Origin: a virus
DNA: 36,549 nucleotides
IMG/VR virus record: IMGVR_UViG_3300033153_016030
Span: 1-36,549 of that record
Strand: one strand, 5' to 3'
The notes below the pieces were generated by a model. It was not told the origin of the DNA. It saw nothing but the letters and a program-made list of their open reading frames with translations, and ran no database searches. Positions within the stretch are counted from its first letter, which is position 1; every line of letters begins with the position of its first letter. The position numbers and the translations under genes are program-made. This document shows, piece by piece, positions 22,288 to 28,993 of this stretch.

Positions 22288-22746
22288 CTAAAAAACTTTA
22301 TTATAGTAATCTATAATATGTGCATCTTCTTTCAGTGCACGGGCATGTCTGCGTACGCTTACGTCCCTATGTGATAAAAGTTTGTGGCGCATCATTGCTA
22401 GAGAGATTTTGGTTTCGGCCTTAACGACTGGTTCACTCACAGGTTGACCACCACAAATATTGCATCCATCACCAGGGCTACAATTACATGTCGGTTCCTT
22501 CTCTGTGATAGGTTCGCTTACAGGCTCTTCTTTCTTCTCAGGGAGCATTGGAGAATCAACGAATGGTGTGGGTTCTGGTTCTGGGATATATTCTGTTTCA
22601 ACAGACTCTTCATATTTAACATCAGAAGGTTCTCCACTTATATGTTTTTCATATATTTCTAACAAATCTTTCTTCAACGCATCACGATCGAATATTATTT
22701 TTGCGTTTTCGAGTTCGGCAATTATTTCTTTCTTTGTTAAAGACAT
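22288..22746 (-). CDS. HeH/SAP-like domain protein with Pro/Glu linker and Cys cluster (152 aa)
   Basis: The frame is open for 48 more codons upstream, but ATG 22746 is 27 nt downstream of a TATA box, so the mRNA would begin about at this ATG (leaderless). The N-terminal 35 residues (LTKKEIIAELENAKIIFDRD then ALKKDLLEIY) look like a helix-extended-helix SAP/LEM-type DNA-binding motif. A Pro/Glu-rich linker with repeated EPVSEP follows, then CNC...CNIC, then a basic helical C-terminus. It is probably a nucleic-acid binding adaptor; exact role unknown. Confidence 0.65.
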   Translation of the reverse strand: MSLTKKEIIAELENAKIIFDRDALKKDLLEIYEKHISGEPSDVKYEESVETEYIPEPEPTPFVDSPMLPEKKEEPVSEPITEKEPTCNCSPGDGCNICGGQPVSEPVVKAETKISLAMMRHKLLSHRDVSVRRHARALKEDAHIIDYYNKVF

Positions 22747-22926
22747 AGATTTAACTTTAGAATATAATCTATATAAAGGTTGTGGTAATAAGCGCCAAAT
22801 GTGATTAGAAAAAATCGCGTGCATATCGCCTATCTGAAAAATGTGATATGGCGGAAAGTCGCCGATCGTAACATAAGCACTGCGTCGCATATGTAACGAT
22901 GATTATCGTTGAGCGTAAAAATGATA
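22747..22926. other. Intergenic region with TATA box and inverted repeats (180 bp)
   Basis: Contains the TATA box at 22770-22777, a hairpin GGCG-N6-CGCC near 22853, and a perfect 6-bp inverted repeat AACGAT-GATT-ATCGTT at 22895-22910. Next to the upstream gene's stop, the minus strand has a run of five T (22917-22921) that could end transcription. This is the boundary between two operons. Confidence 0.55.
22770..22777 (-). promoter_or_regulatory. Archaeal TATA box, leaderless transcript predicted
   Basis: Minus strand CCTTTATATAG. Its centre is 27 nt upstream of the ATG at 22746, so transcription should begin within 1-3 nt of the start codon. This position fixes the start of the downstream gene. 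Confidence 0.75.
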
Positions 22927-23352
22927 CTACATTTTAGAAACTAGCATTATTTCTTTATACATAACTGTGCCTAATGGCCAGCGTTCTACAAACTCTTGCT
23001 CTTCTTTTAAATCGTTTGCACCAAAGAGATCCAGAGAAATTAAAGGATGTGGCGCAGGCAATTTGCGTCTTCCTTTTGCGACAGCCTGATAGATGCGCAA
23101 CTTTCCATTATTCCATTGTATATCGCAACCGATATAATAGAGCCACGCTTGCGCATATTCGTATTTAGAAAATGCCAAAAGATGATAGCCGCGTTTTCGG
23201 AATTCCTCATTTGTAGTCACCCATTCGCCAAGCTTATATTCTACAATTGGCGCCGGCTTCTTTCCTTCAGACGGCATACATGATTGCGCAGATACCAATC
23301 GATCATCTTTAGTTTCGGCTACAATTTTAAATACCGCAACTGGTGTTCCCAT
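22927..23352 (-). CDS. Conserved-looking phage hypothetical protein (141 aa)
   Basis: ATG 23352 has GGAGG 7 nt upstream; GTG 23358 is within the ribosome site and unlikely. The pattern KIVAETKDDRLVSA ... VEYKLGEWV ... LLAFSKYEYAQAW ... AVAKGRRK recalls a recurrent small phage/prokaryote family that I cannot name. Last gene before the operon boundary. Confidence 0.7.
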   Translation of the reverse strand: MGTPVAVFKIVAETKDDRLVSAQSCMPSEGKKPAPIVEYKLGEWVTTNEEFRKRGYHLLAFSKYEYAQAWLYYIGCDIQWNNGKLRIYQAVAKGRRKLPAPHPLISLDLFGANDLKEEQEFVERWPLGTVMYKEIMLVSKM

Positions 23353-23800
23353 ATACACACCTCCAGTCTCTTCCTATTGAATCTAAATATGCTTGTATTA
23401 AACGATTTTGCTCTTCATAGAATTCAATACGCTCGCGCCAAAATCTATTCATATGTTCGGTTCTCGTGTTATACGATTTTCTAATCGCACAATCTTTTTC
23501 TCTCATATTTTGACCAATTTGCGCAATAAGCGTATCTTCTCGCGCACCAGCAGTATATAAAACCGTCCACTCATTATCTCGAAATGCCCATTCGAGAGCG
23601 TGTATATGGCGCGATGTTGTCATAGAAATTTTGATATCACTAAGAAGGGCGATTTTATGATACTCGGTATTTTCTATTCGCTTAGCAATTCTTGTAGAAT
23701 AAGAATAGAACAAGTCACCCACAATACTAGCGTGGGCGCTTGCGCCATTCCTTATTCCTTTAGCGAATCGCTTAGCAAGAACATCATTGCTTAGCGTCAT
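23327..23800 (-). CDS. Hypothetical protein (157 aa)
   Basis: The N-terminal part (LAKRFAKGIRNGASAHASIV then GDLFYSYSTRIAKRI) has the look of a phage family with a small basic alpha/beta domain; the C-terminal half is helical and charged. GGTG 6 nt before ATG 23800. Function unknown. Confidence 0.68.
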   Translation of the reverse strand: MTLSNDVLAKRFAKGIRNGASAHASIVGDLFYSYSTRIAKRIENTEYHKIALLSDIKISMTTSRHIHALEWAFRDNEWTVLYTAGAREDTLIAQIGQNMREKDCAIRKSYNTRTEHMNRFWRERIEFYEEQNRLIQAYLDSIGRDWRCVYGNTSCGI

Positions 23801-23808
23801 ATTCTCAC

Positions 23809-24177
23809 CTAATCCAGTTTTGTGCAGGGATATTGACCTTTAATGTGTTTATTATAAAAGCTTCCCATAGATGCTGCTGCAACGAATGCCTGGAACAGTT
23901 CGAATTGCACACCGAAATATATATAGTTATTCTCATTGTTCATTGTTATTTCGACGCAACTAAACTCGCCGTCTTTCCCCATTGGATGATAGCGCGTCTT
24001 CTCGATCACAGATGAACTAACATGTATCCATTTTTTCATCATTTCTTTGCGCGCTTTTATGGCACTCTTCATTATATCTATTGCACTTTCTAATTGCTTT
24101 TCAGTTACTGAATGTCCGAATTCAACGTGAACATCCTCGCCTTCGTTTTTGTCAAAACTTATTTTTATTTCCTGCAT
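23809..24177 (-). CDS. Hypothetical protein (122 aa)
   Basis: An acidic beta-like N-terminus (IKISFDKNEGEDVHVEFG), a basic helix in the middle and a hydrophobic Ala-rich helix near the C-terminus. No motif recognised. Confidence 0.65.
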   Translation of the reverse strand: MQEIKISFDKNEGEDVHVEFGHSVTEKQLESAIDIMKSAIKARKEMMKKWIHVSSSVIEKTRYHPMGKDGEFSCVEITMNNENNYIYFGVQFELFQAFVAAASMGSFYNKHIKGQYPCTKLD

Positions 24178-24194
24178 TTATTTCACTCCGTTGA

Positions 24195-24386
24195 TTATAA
24201 TTTTTCTCTTATGTTCTCTAATAGTTTGTCAAATGCCTCTTCTACGCACTGCACACAACAAAAATGCGAAGAGTAATATCCCGCCACAGTTATCTTTGTG
24301 CGTATAGGACCACCACAATTATTGCATTTAAATGTGCTTAGATTTTTTAAATGTTTATAATAAACCCATACTCCATTTAAAACCAT
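24195..24386 (-). CDS. Zinc-ribbon protein (63 aa)
   Basis: ATG 24386 overlaps the upstream stop by one base and has GGAGG 9 nt upstream, so it is preferred over two earlier in-frame starts. CNNCGGPI and FCCVQC form a zinc ribbon followed by an acidic helix. Function unknown. Confidence 0.7.
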   Translation of the reverse strand: MVLNGVWVYYKHLKNLSTFKCNNCGGPIRTKITVAGYYSSHFCCVQCVEEAFDKLLENIREKL

Positions 24387-24661
24387 TAGTCCCATCCTCC
24401 ATGTCCGCAATAATACTCGTCATATTCTTTATCAGGCGTAGATTTAAAGAACGGCAATCTCCAGTGCGATTCTTTGATTGCGCACCGATCACTACATTTC
24501 GCTTGGCGTCCTTCGAGACTTGGCGGATTTTCCATAATTTCTTTTGTCCCGCAAATCGCACAAGCGAAATATTTAGATGTATGCGTAAATGCAAAATGCC
24601 CGCACGCCATAATGGGATACTTCGATTTGGGAATATCTGCACGCCATTCCATTCGTGCCAT
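24386..24661 (-). CDS. Cys-rich zinc protein (91 aa)
   Basis: ACGHFAF, CAIC, CSDRC and YYCGHGG provide at least two zinc sites. A longer frame in another register across this region (24355-24729) overlaps three well-spaced genes and is rejected. Function unknown. Confidence 0.7.
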   Translation of the reverse strand: MARMEWRADIPKSKYPIMACGHFAFTHTSKYFACAICGTKEIMENPPSLEGRQAKCSDRCAIKESHWRLPFFKSTPDKEYDEYYCGHGGWD

Positions 24662-25018
24662 TTATCCCCACTCCAGCGGCGAGTAATCGTCATCATGTCT
24701 GTGCCCGCAATCGCAATATACCTTCTCATTTATCCAGGCAAGTGCTGCTTCTGGGTGCGCATCGGAGATTTTTTGGAGCGCTTCTTCGACTTCATCGTCG
24801 GTCATTTTACCATCATCGGATGTTATTACTGTAGGCATAAGTTGCATTCCAATAACAAACAATCCTTGTATATCATCACATTCTTTGGCGCGCAAGAATC
24901 TCTCCTGAAGATCTACATACTCACCAATTGTTTTGGGATGATAGAAAATGTCGCGCTCACTCGGGTATTGCAAGCTCTCGATTTTCGTTGCTCTCTTCTC
25001 TTCGCTCAGTTTCGTCAT
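24662..25018 (-). CDS. Hypothetical acidic protein (118 aa)
   Basis: ATG 25018 has GGAG 9 nt upstream; ATG 25027 is directly next to that site and therefore unlikely. A helical protein with an acidic middle (SDDGKMTDDEVEEAL) and a C-terminal CDCGHRHDDD, a possible metal site. Confidence 0.66.
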   Translation of the reverse strand: MTKLSEEKRATKIESLQYPSERDIFYHPKTIGEYVDLQERFLRAKECDDIQGLFVIGMQLMPTVITSDDGKMTDDEVEEALQKISDAHPEAALAWINEKVYCDCGHRHDDDYSPLEWG

Positions 25019-25532
25019 CTTTTCCATCTCCTATGCATTGTATACATTTTTGCGCCTCAATCTCTTCGACTAATAGAACCTTTTTGAAGCACACGCGACA
25101 AATGGCATATTCTTGTTTGTGTCTCATGCGGGTTAATCGGCGCTTAAATGTCGACAGATTTTTCTTTCCTTCTTGAATCATCTCATCATAGAAGGTTATA
25201 TGCTGATCCAGACAAGCGACGCAGAAAAGATATTTCTTGTCGCTTTTCGAATCTGGCGAGAATGCACCAATAAGTTCATCCTGAACTCCGAGGCATTTAT
25301 ATTCACCTTCGAGCGGGAATAGTTCACCAGTTCCTTCGCTAGAATTGTGACACAAGAATCCTTTCAGGACAAAGGCGCCACCGTTATCTATCTCTTTTTC
25401 AAAATAGCGCCTACAATGCGGACAAAGCATCTTCCCAGGCGCATACTCTGTTATCTCGTCGCTTCCGCATATACAGCGGTAGGTATGCGAGATAACTTCT
25501 TTCGGCAGTATGTGAGTTTTCTTTCCACCCAT
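24957..25532 (-). CDS. Multi-zinc-ribbon protein (191 aa)
   Basis: CxC/CPHC (20-40), an isolated C-H region, CVAC (about 104), CRVC (about 145) and CIQC (about 164) suggest two or three structural zinc sites separated by beta-rich segments. The tail is very acidic. It overlaps the next gene by 62 nt. Function unknown. Confidence 0.7.
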   Translation of the reverse strand: MGGKKTHILPKEVISHTYRCICGSDEITEYAPGKMLCPHCRRYFEKEIDNGGAFVLKGFLCHNSSEGTGELFPLEGEYKCLGVQDELIGAFSPDSKSDKKYLFCVACLDQHITFYDEMIQEGKKNLSTFKRRLTRMRHKQEYAICRVCFKKVLLVEEIEAQKCIQCIGDGKDDETERREESNENRELAIPE

Positions 25533-25534
25533 AT

Positions 25535-25846
25535 TTATTTCTCCTTTTTCTTGATTATTGGTACTGCTCTATAAACTGTATTAGCGTGATATTCGCATAT
25601 AGGTTCTGAAATTTTACCAACAAATTCTCTGCGTGCGGGTGTACCATCATTACAATAATAACAGTCCTTTTCCAGATTTCCAGTTTTATGAATTGCCTTT
25701 TTAGCTTTCGAACATTCATCGATAATCATTTGCAAATCTTCTTCGCGCAAATAAACCCAGTTTAATAAATTATTTTCAATTATTATATGCGCTCGTTTAA
25801 TTCCATCTGCATCATCTACGATTTTGCCTGTAAATTTTACATCCAT
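25535..25846 (-). CDS. Hypothetical protein with one Cys cluster (103 aa)
   Basis: A beta-rich N-terminus, then CYYC (62-65), a turn and ICEYH (about 84-88): possibly a treble-clef zinc site. Basic tail. Function unknown. Confidence 0.68.
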   Translation of the reverse strand: MDVKFTGKIVDDADGIKRAHIIIENNLLNWVYLREEDLQMIIDECSKAKKAIHKTGNLEKDCYYCNDGTPARREFVGKISEPICEYHANTVYRAVPIIKKKEK

Positions 25847-25848
25847 TC

Positions 25849-26199
25849 TTACACTTCCCGCTTTGAAAAGTCTCGGCGCGCATCATCCTCATTTGTATAA
25901 TAATGCCCATGAACATGATATGATTTTCGATCTGGCGGAAATATTTGCCAATGCGTAGACCACTCTTCGCGGCCCTTATTCTTCCACTTGAGAAGAACTA
26001 TGCGCGTTGGATACATCCCTGTTTTCTTAACAGTTTGTTTTGCAGCAATTGGATCGAAGCGCCCATCTATACCCTCGTCGATTGCGCGTTCTAATGCAGT
26101 TAGCGCAACCTTCATTGACTTCAATTGTATGCGCGTCTGTTCTATATCATACTCTAAAACTTTCTTTGGGTCAAATTTCTCTTCTTTATTATCGCTCAT
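25849..26199 (-). CDS. Hypothetical protein (116 aa)
   Basis: An N-terminal helical region (EYDIEQTRIQLKSMKVALTA) followed by a small beta domain with aromatic and His residues (HWQIFPPDRKSYHVHGHYYT). No known motif. Its start overlaps the preceding stop. Confidence 0.68.
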   Translation of the reverse strand: MSDNKEEKFDPKKVLEYDIEQTRIQLKSMKVALTALERAIDEGIDGRFDPIAAKQTVKKTGMYPTRIVLLKWKNKGREEWSTHWQIFPPDRKSYHVHGHYYTNEDDARRDFSKREV

Positions 26200-26447
26200 C
26201 TCTCAATCTCCCTTATTATGCTTTCTTTTAATATTGATTTAAGTGTGATTTTTTTATCTATATATGTGGATGATTCAACGCAATTTATGCCATACAGCGC
26301 AGTTCTTATTTCTGCGCGCCATATTTTCCTCTGCCATCCATATTTATAATATCTTCCAGCATAATACAAAAGCTGTTCAATAGTATTAACATCCCCATCT
26401 AACAATGCCTGGCGTAATAGTAGCGCGTTCTTATGCATATTTCCCAT
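26196..26447 (-). CDS. Hypothetical helical protein (83 aa)
   Basis: ATG 26447 with GGGTG 6 nt upstream is preferred over GTG 26456. All-helical with a basic aromatic patch (YYAGRYYKYGWQRKIWR), which could touch nucleic acid. Function unknown. Confidence 0.66.
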   Translation of the reverse strand: MGNMHKNALLLRQALLDGDVNTIEQLLYYAGRYYKYGWQRKIWRAEIRTALYGINCVESSTYIDKKITLKSILKESIIREIER

Positions 26448-26448
26448 A

Positions 26449-27075
26449 TTATTCACCCACTTCTATAATAATCGGGTTGATTCTCACTCTAAAATATGCG
26501 TCAATCATTGCCGCATTCACGAAAGTTATGCCATTCTCTTCATGGATAGCCTGGCGATCATGGCAATGTCCAAATAGATGAAACTGCGGACGCGCCCCGT
26601 ATACTTTCTCAAGCAGCGACGTGCTTCCGATTTCTCGCCCATCAATCGTTTTGTCGAGTATGCTACGCGGACACATATGCGTTATCACAACGTCCGTATC
26701 CTCTGGAATGTGCTCATATTCTAACATTATCTGTTCCGCATTGGGTCCAGGATTGAAATATACATCTGTCCAGTCATATCCCCAGAAGCGCACGCCATTG
26801 ATTGTGACGCCCGTTCGATTAAGAACAACCGCATTGCTCAAGAGTTTCTCATAGGATTCCCGATCTGACCAGTTCATTACATCGTGATTTCCAATAACCA
26901 TAAGTTTGTGTTTGTAATCCAGTTCGCCGAGCCATTCATTGAACTGCTCAAAGGCGAACGGCGAGCCGCAGTTTGTTACATCGCCGCAGTGCACTAAAAC
27001 GTCCGCTGGCGGCCATATGTTTGCATACATACGATACTCTAATTCGTGCGTGTCGGATATTACTAGCACTTTCAT
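26449..27075 (-). CDS. Calcineurin-like metallophosphoesterase 2, MPPED-like (208 aa)
   Basis: SDTH (7-10), CGDVTN, GNHD, THMCP and FGHCHDR are the five metal motifs in MPPED/YfcE-like order, and the 208 aa length matches that subfamily. Usual activity: phosphodiesterase on cyclic nucleotides or bis-p-nitrophenyl phosphate. In a virus, cleavage of host cyclic-nucleotide alarm signals is an attractive but unproven idea. A second, longer phosphoesterase lies at 21.1 kb. Confidence 0.88.
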   Translation of the reverse strand: MKVLVISDTHELEYRMYANIWPPADVLVHCGDVTNCGSPFAFEQFNEWLGELDYKHKLMVIGNHDVMNWSDRESYEKLLSNAVVLNRTGVTINGVRFWGYDWTDVYFNPGPNAEQIMLEYEHIPEDTDVVITHMCPRSILDKTIDGREIGSTSLLEKVYGARPQFHLFGHCHDRQAIHEENGITFVNAAMIDAYFRVRINPIIIEVGE

Positions 27076-27410
27076 TATTGTTCCTCTATTGGAGTTTTGA
27101 ATATTTCTCGTGCGACATATTCAATCAACGCGAGTTCGTATTTTTTTGACGCGAGCGCCTGATCTCTACTCCCATCTGTGCATCCGCGATAGCCTGGGTC
27201 TTTGTCGCTCTTTTCAATATAGATTTCTTGTATTGGTTTCTCAGGGTCTGCTTTAAGTAAGTGCCCAATTTGATTCAAATAACATATTGATTTGTAGCTT
27301 TGCCACTTTTCTCCAAATATCTGTTCAAAGTTATATTGTTCAAAACTCTCTGGATACGCCGCGGCGTTTACAAGAATTCCTATTAGTTTTTCTTTTTGTT
27401 TTTCGTTCAT
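27075..27410 (-). CDS. Hypothetical protein (111 aa)
   Basis: The frame opens earlier, but ATG 27410 has GGAG 7 nt upstream and is the likely start (MNEKQKEKLIGILV). An alpha-helical, mildly charged protein with no motif; ends adjacent to the phosphoesterase ATG. Confidence 0.68.
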   Translation of the reverse strand: MNEKQKEKLIGILVNAAAYPESFEQYNFEQIFGEKWQSYKSICYLNQIGHLLKADPEKPIQEIYIEKSDKDPGYRGCTDGSRDQALASKKYELALIEYVAREIFKTPIEEQ

Positions 27411-27420
27411 ATTATATCTC

Positions 27421-27522
27421 CTATGCCGGCAAAGCAGAACGGCACGCGAATGTTCTCTCAATCAAACATTGAAGCAAACACTCGCGCGGCATACACGATT
27501 TCAGACACCTGGGTGTCTTCAT
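27421..27522 (-). CDS. Cys-rich micro-ORF (33 aa), uncertain
   Basis: ATG 27522 has GGAG 8 nt upstream. The product contains CLKSC...ECLLQC and one more Cys in 33 residues. Its stop TAG overlaps the GGAG site of the next gene, which is how real genes here are joined. Codon use cannot be judged at this length. It fills most of a 152-bp gap that otherwise shows nothing. Confidence 0.4.
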   Translation of the reverse strand: MKTPRCLKSCMPRECLLQCLIERTFACRSALPA

Positions 27523-27562
27523 TAATCGCTCTCCGCACTACTTTGCTATCGGCGTGGGCGAC

Positions 27563-28351
27563 TTATTTGTCGCTAGGTATGGGTTCTTTCTTATTGCTTT
27601 CCGCGAATGTGTCCAACATTTTCTCGGAGACATCTTTGATTGTTTTGTGGTATGTATCTTCGAGGCTTGATATTATGGGACCGCTATTCGCTAGCGCTTT
27701 ATCAGAAACCTTTGGCACAAGTTTTCCTCCATACATTACAATAAGCATTGGCGCTTCATCGTATAACTTTGCTAACAGATTTCCAATTTCTACCGCATAT
27801 TTTTCTTCTATCATTCTGATCTCATGTTTATATTCGTGTTCCAATTCTTTATATGCATCCGTAGCATCATCATGCGCTTCGTCTATTATTATTCGCAACT
27901 CCTTGATATGTTTAATATTTTCCTGAATATGCAATGTTTTATTCCACGGAACAAATCTTTCAGATTCGTTATTATATGCATTTTTAGCGCGTCTCAAAAG
28001 TTCCTCATTTTCGTTGAGTTCATTGTTATATCTTGTAACTAGCATTCTTCCGCGGTGTTTTGGGCGCCAATATTTCATCTCGATTTCGTGATCTTCTTTG
28101 TGTTGTCTGTGCGCGATTTCGTTTACCTTTATACTATATTTATTTATAAGTTTAATACTCGCAATATAATCGTCCGAATCCACAATCTTTGCTTTTTCGC
28201 ATTCGATTATCTCATCTTTGCGCGTTTTTCTCATTTCCAAGAAGTTGCCGATTATCGTTTCTCCTTTTTTAACTTCCATTCGCTTCGGCGCCTCATTGTA
28301 ATACGATTTCCGATAACCATCGTATTCTCCATATAATATTTCTTTCACCAT
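27563..28351 (-). CDS. Hypothetical coiled-coil protein (262 aa)
   Basis: ATG 28351 has GGAGG 8 nt upstream; the longer frame runs into the tRNA gene and is rejected. The protein is helical and highly charged, with long heptad stretches between about 100 and 225 (HKEDHEIEMKYW, YKELEHEYKHEIRMIEEKYA), so a coiled-coil structural protein is likely. It lies directly downstream of the tRNA cluster, with only 24 bp between, so it is probably on the same transcript. Function unknown. Confidence 0.7.
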   Translation of the reverse strand: MVKEILYGEYDGYRKSYYNEAPKRMEVKKGETIIGNFLEMRKTRKDEIIECEKAKIVDSDDYIASIKLINKYSIKVNEIAHRQHKEDHEIEMKYWRPKHRGRMLVTRYNNELNENEELLRRAKNAYNNESERFVPWNKTLHIQENIKHIKELRIIIDEAHDDATDAYKELEHEYKHEIRMIEEKYAVEIGNLLAKLYDEAPMLIVMYGGKLVPKVSDKALANSGPIISSLEDTYHKTIKDVSEKMLDTFAESNKKEPIPSDK

Positions 28352-28375
28352 TTTCGTTCCTCCTTTAATACTAGA

Positions 28376-28536
28376 TGCTCTCGCCGGAATTTGAATCCGG
28401 GTTTTCAGATGTCTTTTACGCGCCGCATCCCAGATTATGTATACGACGACAACTGGACGGGTAGGGGCCATGTCGTATTCTCCCGGCGGTGCGTATTGAA
28501 AGTCTGAAATGATTGTCCTATCTACATTACGAGAGC
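28376..28536 (-). tRNA. tRNA-Glu (UUC) with bulge-helix-bulge intron
   Basis: Acceptor stem GCTCTCG/CGAGAGC with discriminator A (no CCA encoded), D-arm ATG/CAT with A14, G15, G18 and G19, anticodon stem TCAGA/TCTGA, anticodon loop CTTTCAA (anticodon TTC), 4-nt variable loop, T-arm CCGGA-TTCAAAT-TCCGG. The CAATCATTTC...CTTTC stretch is typical of archaeal tRNA-Glu. An intron interrupts the loop between positions 37 and 38. All stems pair perfectly, apart from the last D-stem position. The element's own RtcB could ligate the exons; cleavage needs the host splicing endonuclease. Confidence 0.95.
28411..28496 (-). other. Archaeal tRNA intron (86 nt) with hBHBh splice motif
   Basis: Exon-intron junctions form the canonical motif. 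The anticodon stem is followed by a 4-bp helix CTTT/AAAG (28499-28502 with 28413-28416). It is flanked by two 3-nt bulges, CAA (28496-28498) and ACA (28410-28412), then by helix TACGC/GCGTA (28491-28495 with 28417-28421) and a further CCGC/GCGG. Cutting after the second base of each bulge leaves intact exons. The intron interior has another ATACGAC/GTCGTAT stem. 86 nt is long for an archaeal tRNA intron but has no room for an endonuclease gene. Confidence 0.92.
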
Positions 28537-28542
28537 ATATGA

Positions 28543-28624
28543 TGGACGCGAGCAGATTCGAACTGCTGCATGGCTCTCTGTTTGTTGCCGCGGCGCCTGA
28601 CCGACCAAGCTAGTCAACGCGTCC
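28543..28624 (-). tRNA. tRNA-like unit 2, anticodon arm aberrant
   Basis: 82 nt. Acceptor GGACGCG/CGCGTCC, D-arm GACT-AGCTTGGTC-GGTC and T-arm AGCAG-TTCGAAT-CTGCT are all well formed, discriminator A. Between positions 27 and 43 only an imperfect stem GGCGC/GAGCC can form around a 16-nt loop that contains no T, so there is no U33 and no readable anticodon. It is either a pseudo-tRNA, a tRNA needing unusual processing, or a tRNA mimic. It is 6 nt upstream of tRNA-Glu and 5 nt downstream of unit 3, so all three are on one precursor. Confidence 0.5.
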
Positions 28625-28629
28625 ATGTG

Positions 28630-28731
28630 TTGCGGGCGCGGATTTGAACCGCTTCGCTTCTGCCCCACTCAAATCACAAGGTGTTATACAGACAGAATCT
28701 TTACCGTGGGTATGTGATTAACCCACCCGCA
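28630..28731 (-). tRNA. tRNA-like unit 3, possibly intron-containing
   Basis: 102 nt. T-arm GCGG-TTCAAAT-CCGC (four perfect pairs) and acceptor TGCGGGT/GCCCGCA with one G-U pair, discriminator A. A TTCTG/CAGAA stem sits where the anticodon stem is expected, enclosing 30 nt that could hold a loop plus a short intron, but I find no bulge-helix-bulge. The D region instead contains a GTGGGT/ACCCAC hairpin with a loop lacking GG. The anticodon cannot be assigned. It is the first unit after the promoter; the predicted transcription start nearly coincides with its 5' end. Confidence 0.45.
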
Positions 28732-28748
28732 TTACGATACGCGCTCCG

Positions 28749-28769
28749 GCAATTATAAAATATAATTGC
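28749..28769 (-). promoter_or_regulatory. Palindromic TATA-box promoter of the tRNA cluster
   Basis: A perfect inverted repeat with 9-bp arms, GCAATTATA-AAA-TATAATTGC, whose AT-rich centre can act as TATA box. The centre (28759) is 28 bp upstream of the first tRNA-like unit, the distance expected for archaeal TATA to start site. The symmetry may mean binding by a dimeric regulator as well as TBP. Confidence 0.65.
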
Positions 28770-28792
28770 AGTCATTGCGCGGAAAAGTGTTC

Positions 28793-28993
28793 TTACCAAC
28801 TGTCGTAGTCCGTTATGTCCTCCGTTCTCGTTCGTATTAAAAATACAGCGTGCGCTGTAAATGTTGGCGCGATTCCCGTTTCACTTCTTTTTATATAATA
28901 TCGCCTCGCGCCTGTCCAACGCACTCGGAACTGATCCCAGAGGTAGCGTTCGCGTTCACTTAGTTCGCTTTCGCTGGCGTATTTGTCTTTCAT
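28793..28993 (-). CDS. Hypothetical protein (66 aa)
   Basis: A charged N-terminal helix (SESELSERERYLWDQFRVRW) and a beta-like C-terminus. The ATG overlaps the RNase H stop (ATGA). Last gene before the tRNA promoter. Function unknown. Confidence 0.68.
   Translation of the reverse strand: MKDKYASESELSERERYLWDQFRVRWTGARRYYIKRSETGIAPTFTAHAVFLIRTRTEDITDYDSW

Noticed and set aside
22747-22890. N-terminal extension of the 152-aa HeH-like protein
   Set aside because: The TATA box at 22770-22777 lies inside it, so the transcript begins after it; composition also differs from the rest of the protein.
24332-25087. 251-aa open frame on the plus strand
   Set aside because: Antisense to three overlapping minus-strand zinc genes with clear CxxC motifs; no plus-strand promoter or ribosome site.
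27396-27926. 176-aa open frame on the plus strand
   Set aside because: It covers two or three well-spaced minus-strand genes with ribosome sites, has no ribosome site or promoter of its own, and its protein shows no motif.
28352-28471. N-terminal extension of the 262-aa coiled-coil protein
   Set aside because: It translates the 3' exon and most of the intron of tRNA-Glu; ATG 28351 has a strong ribosome site.
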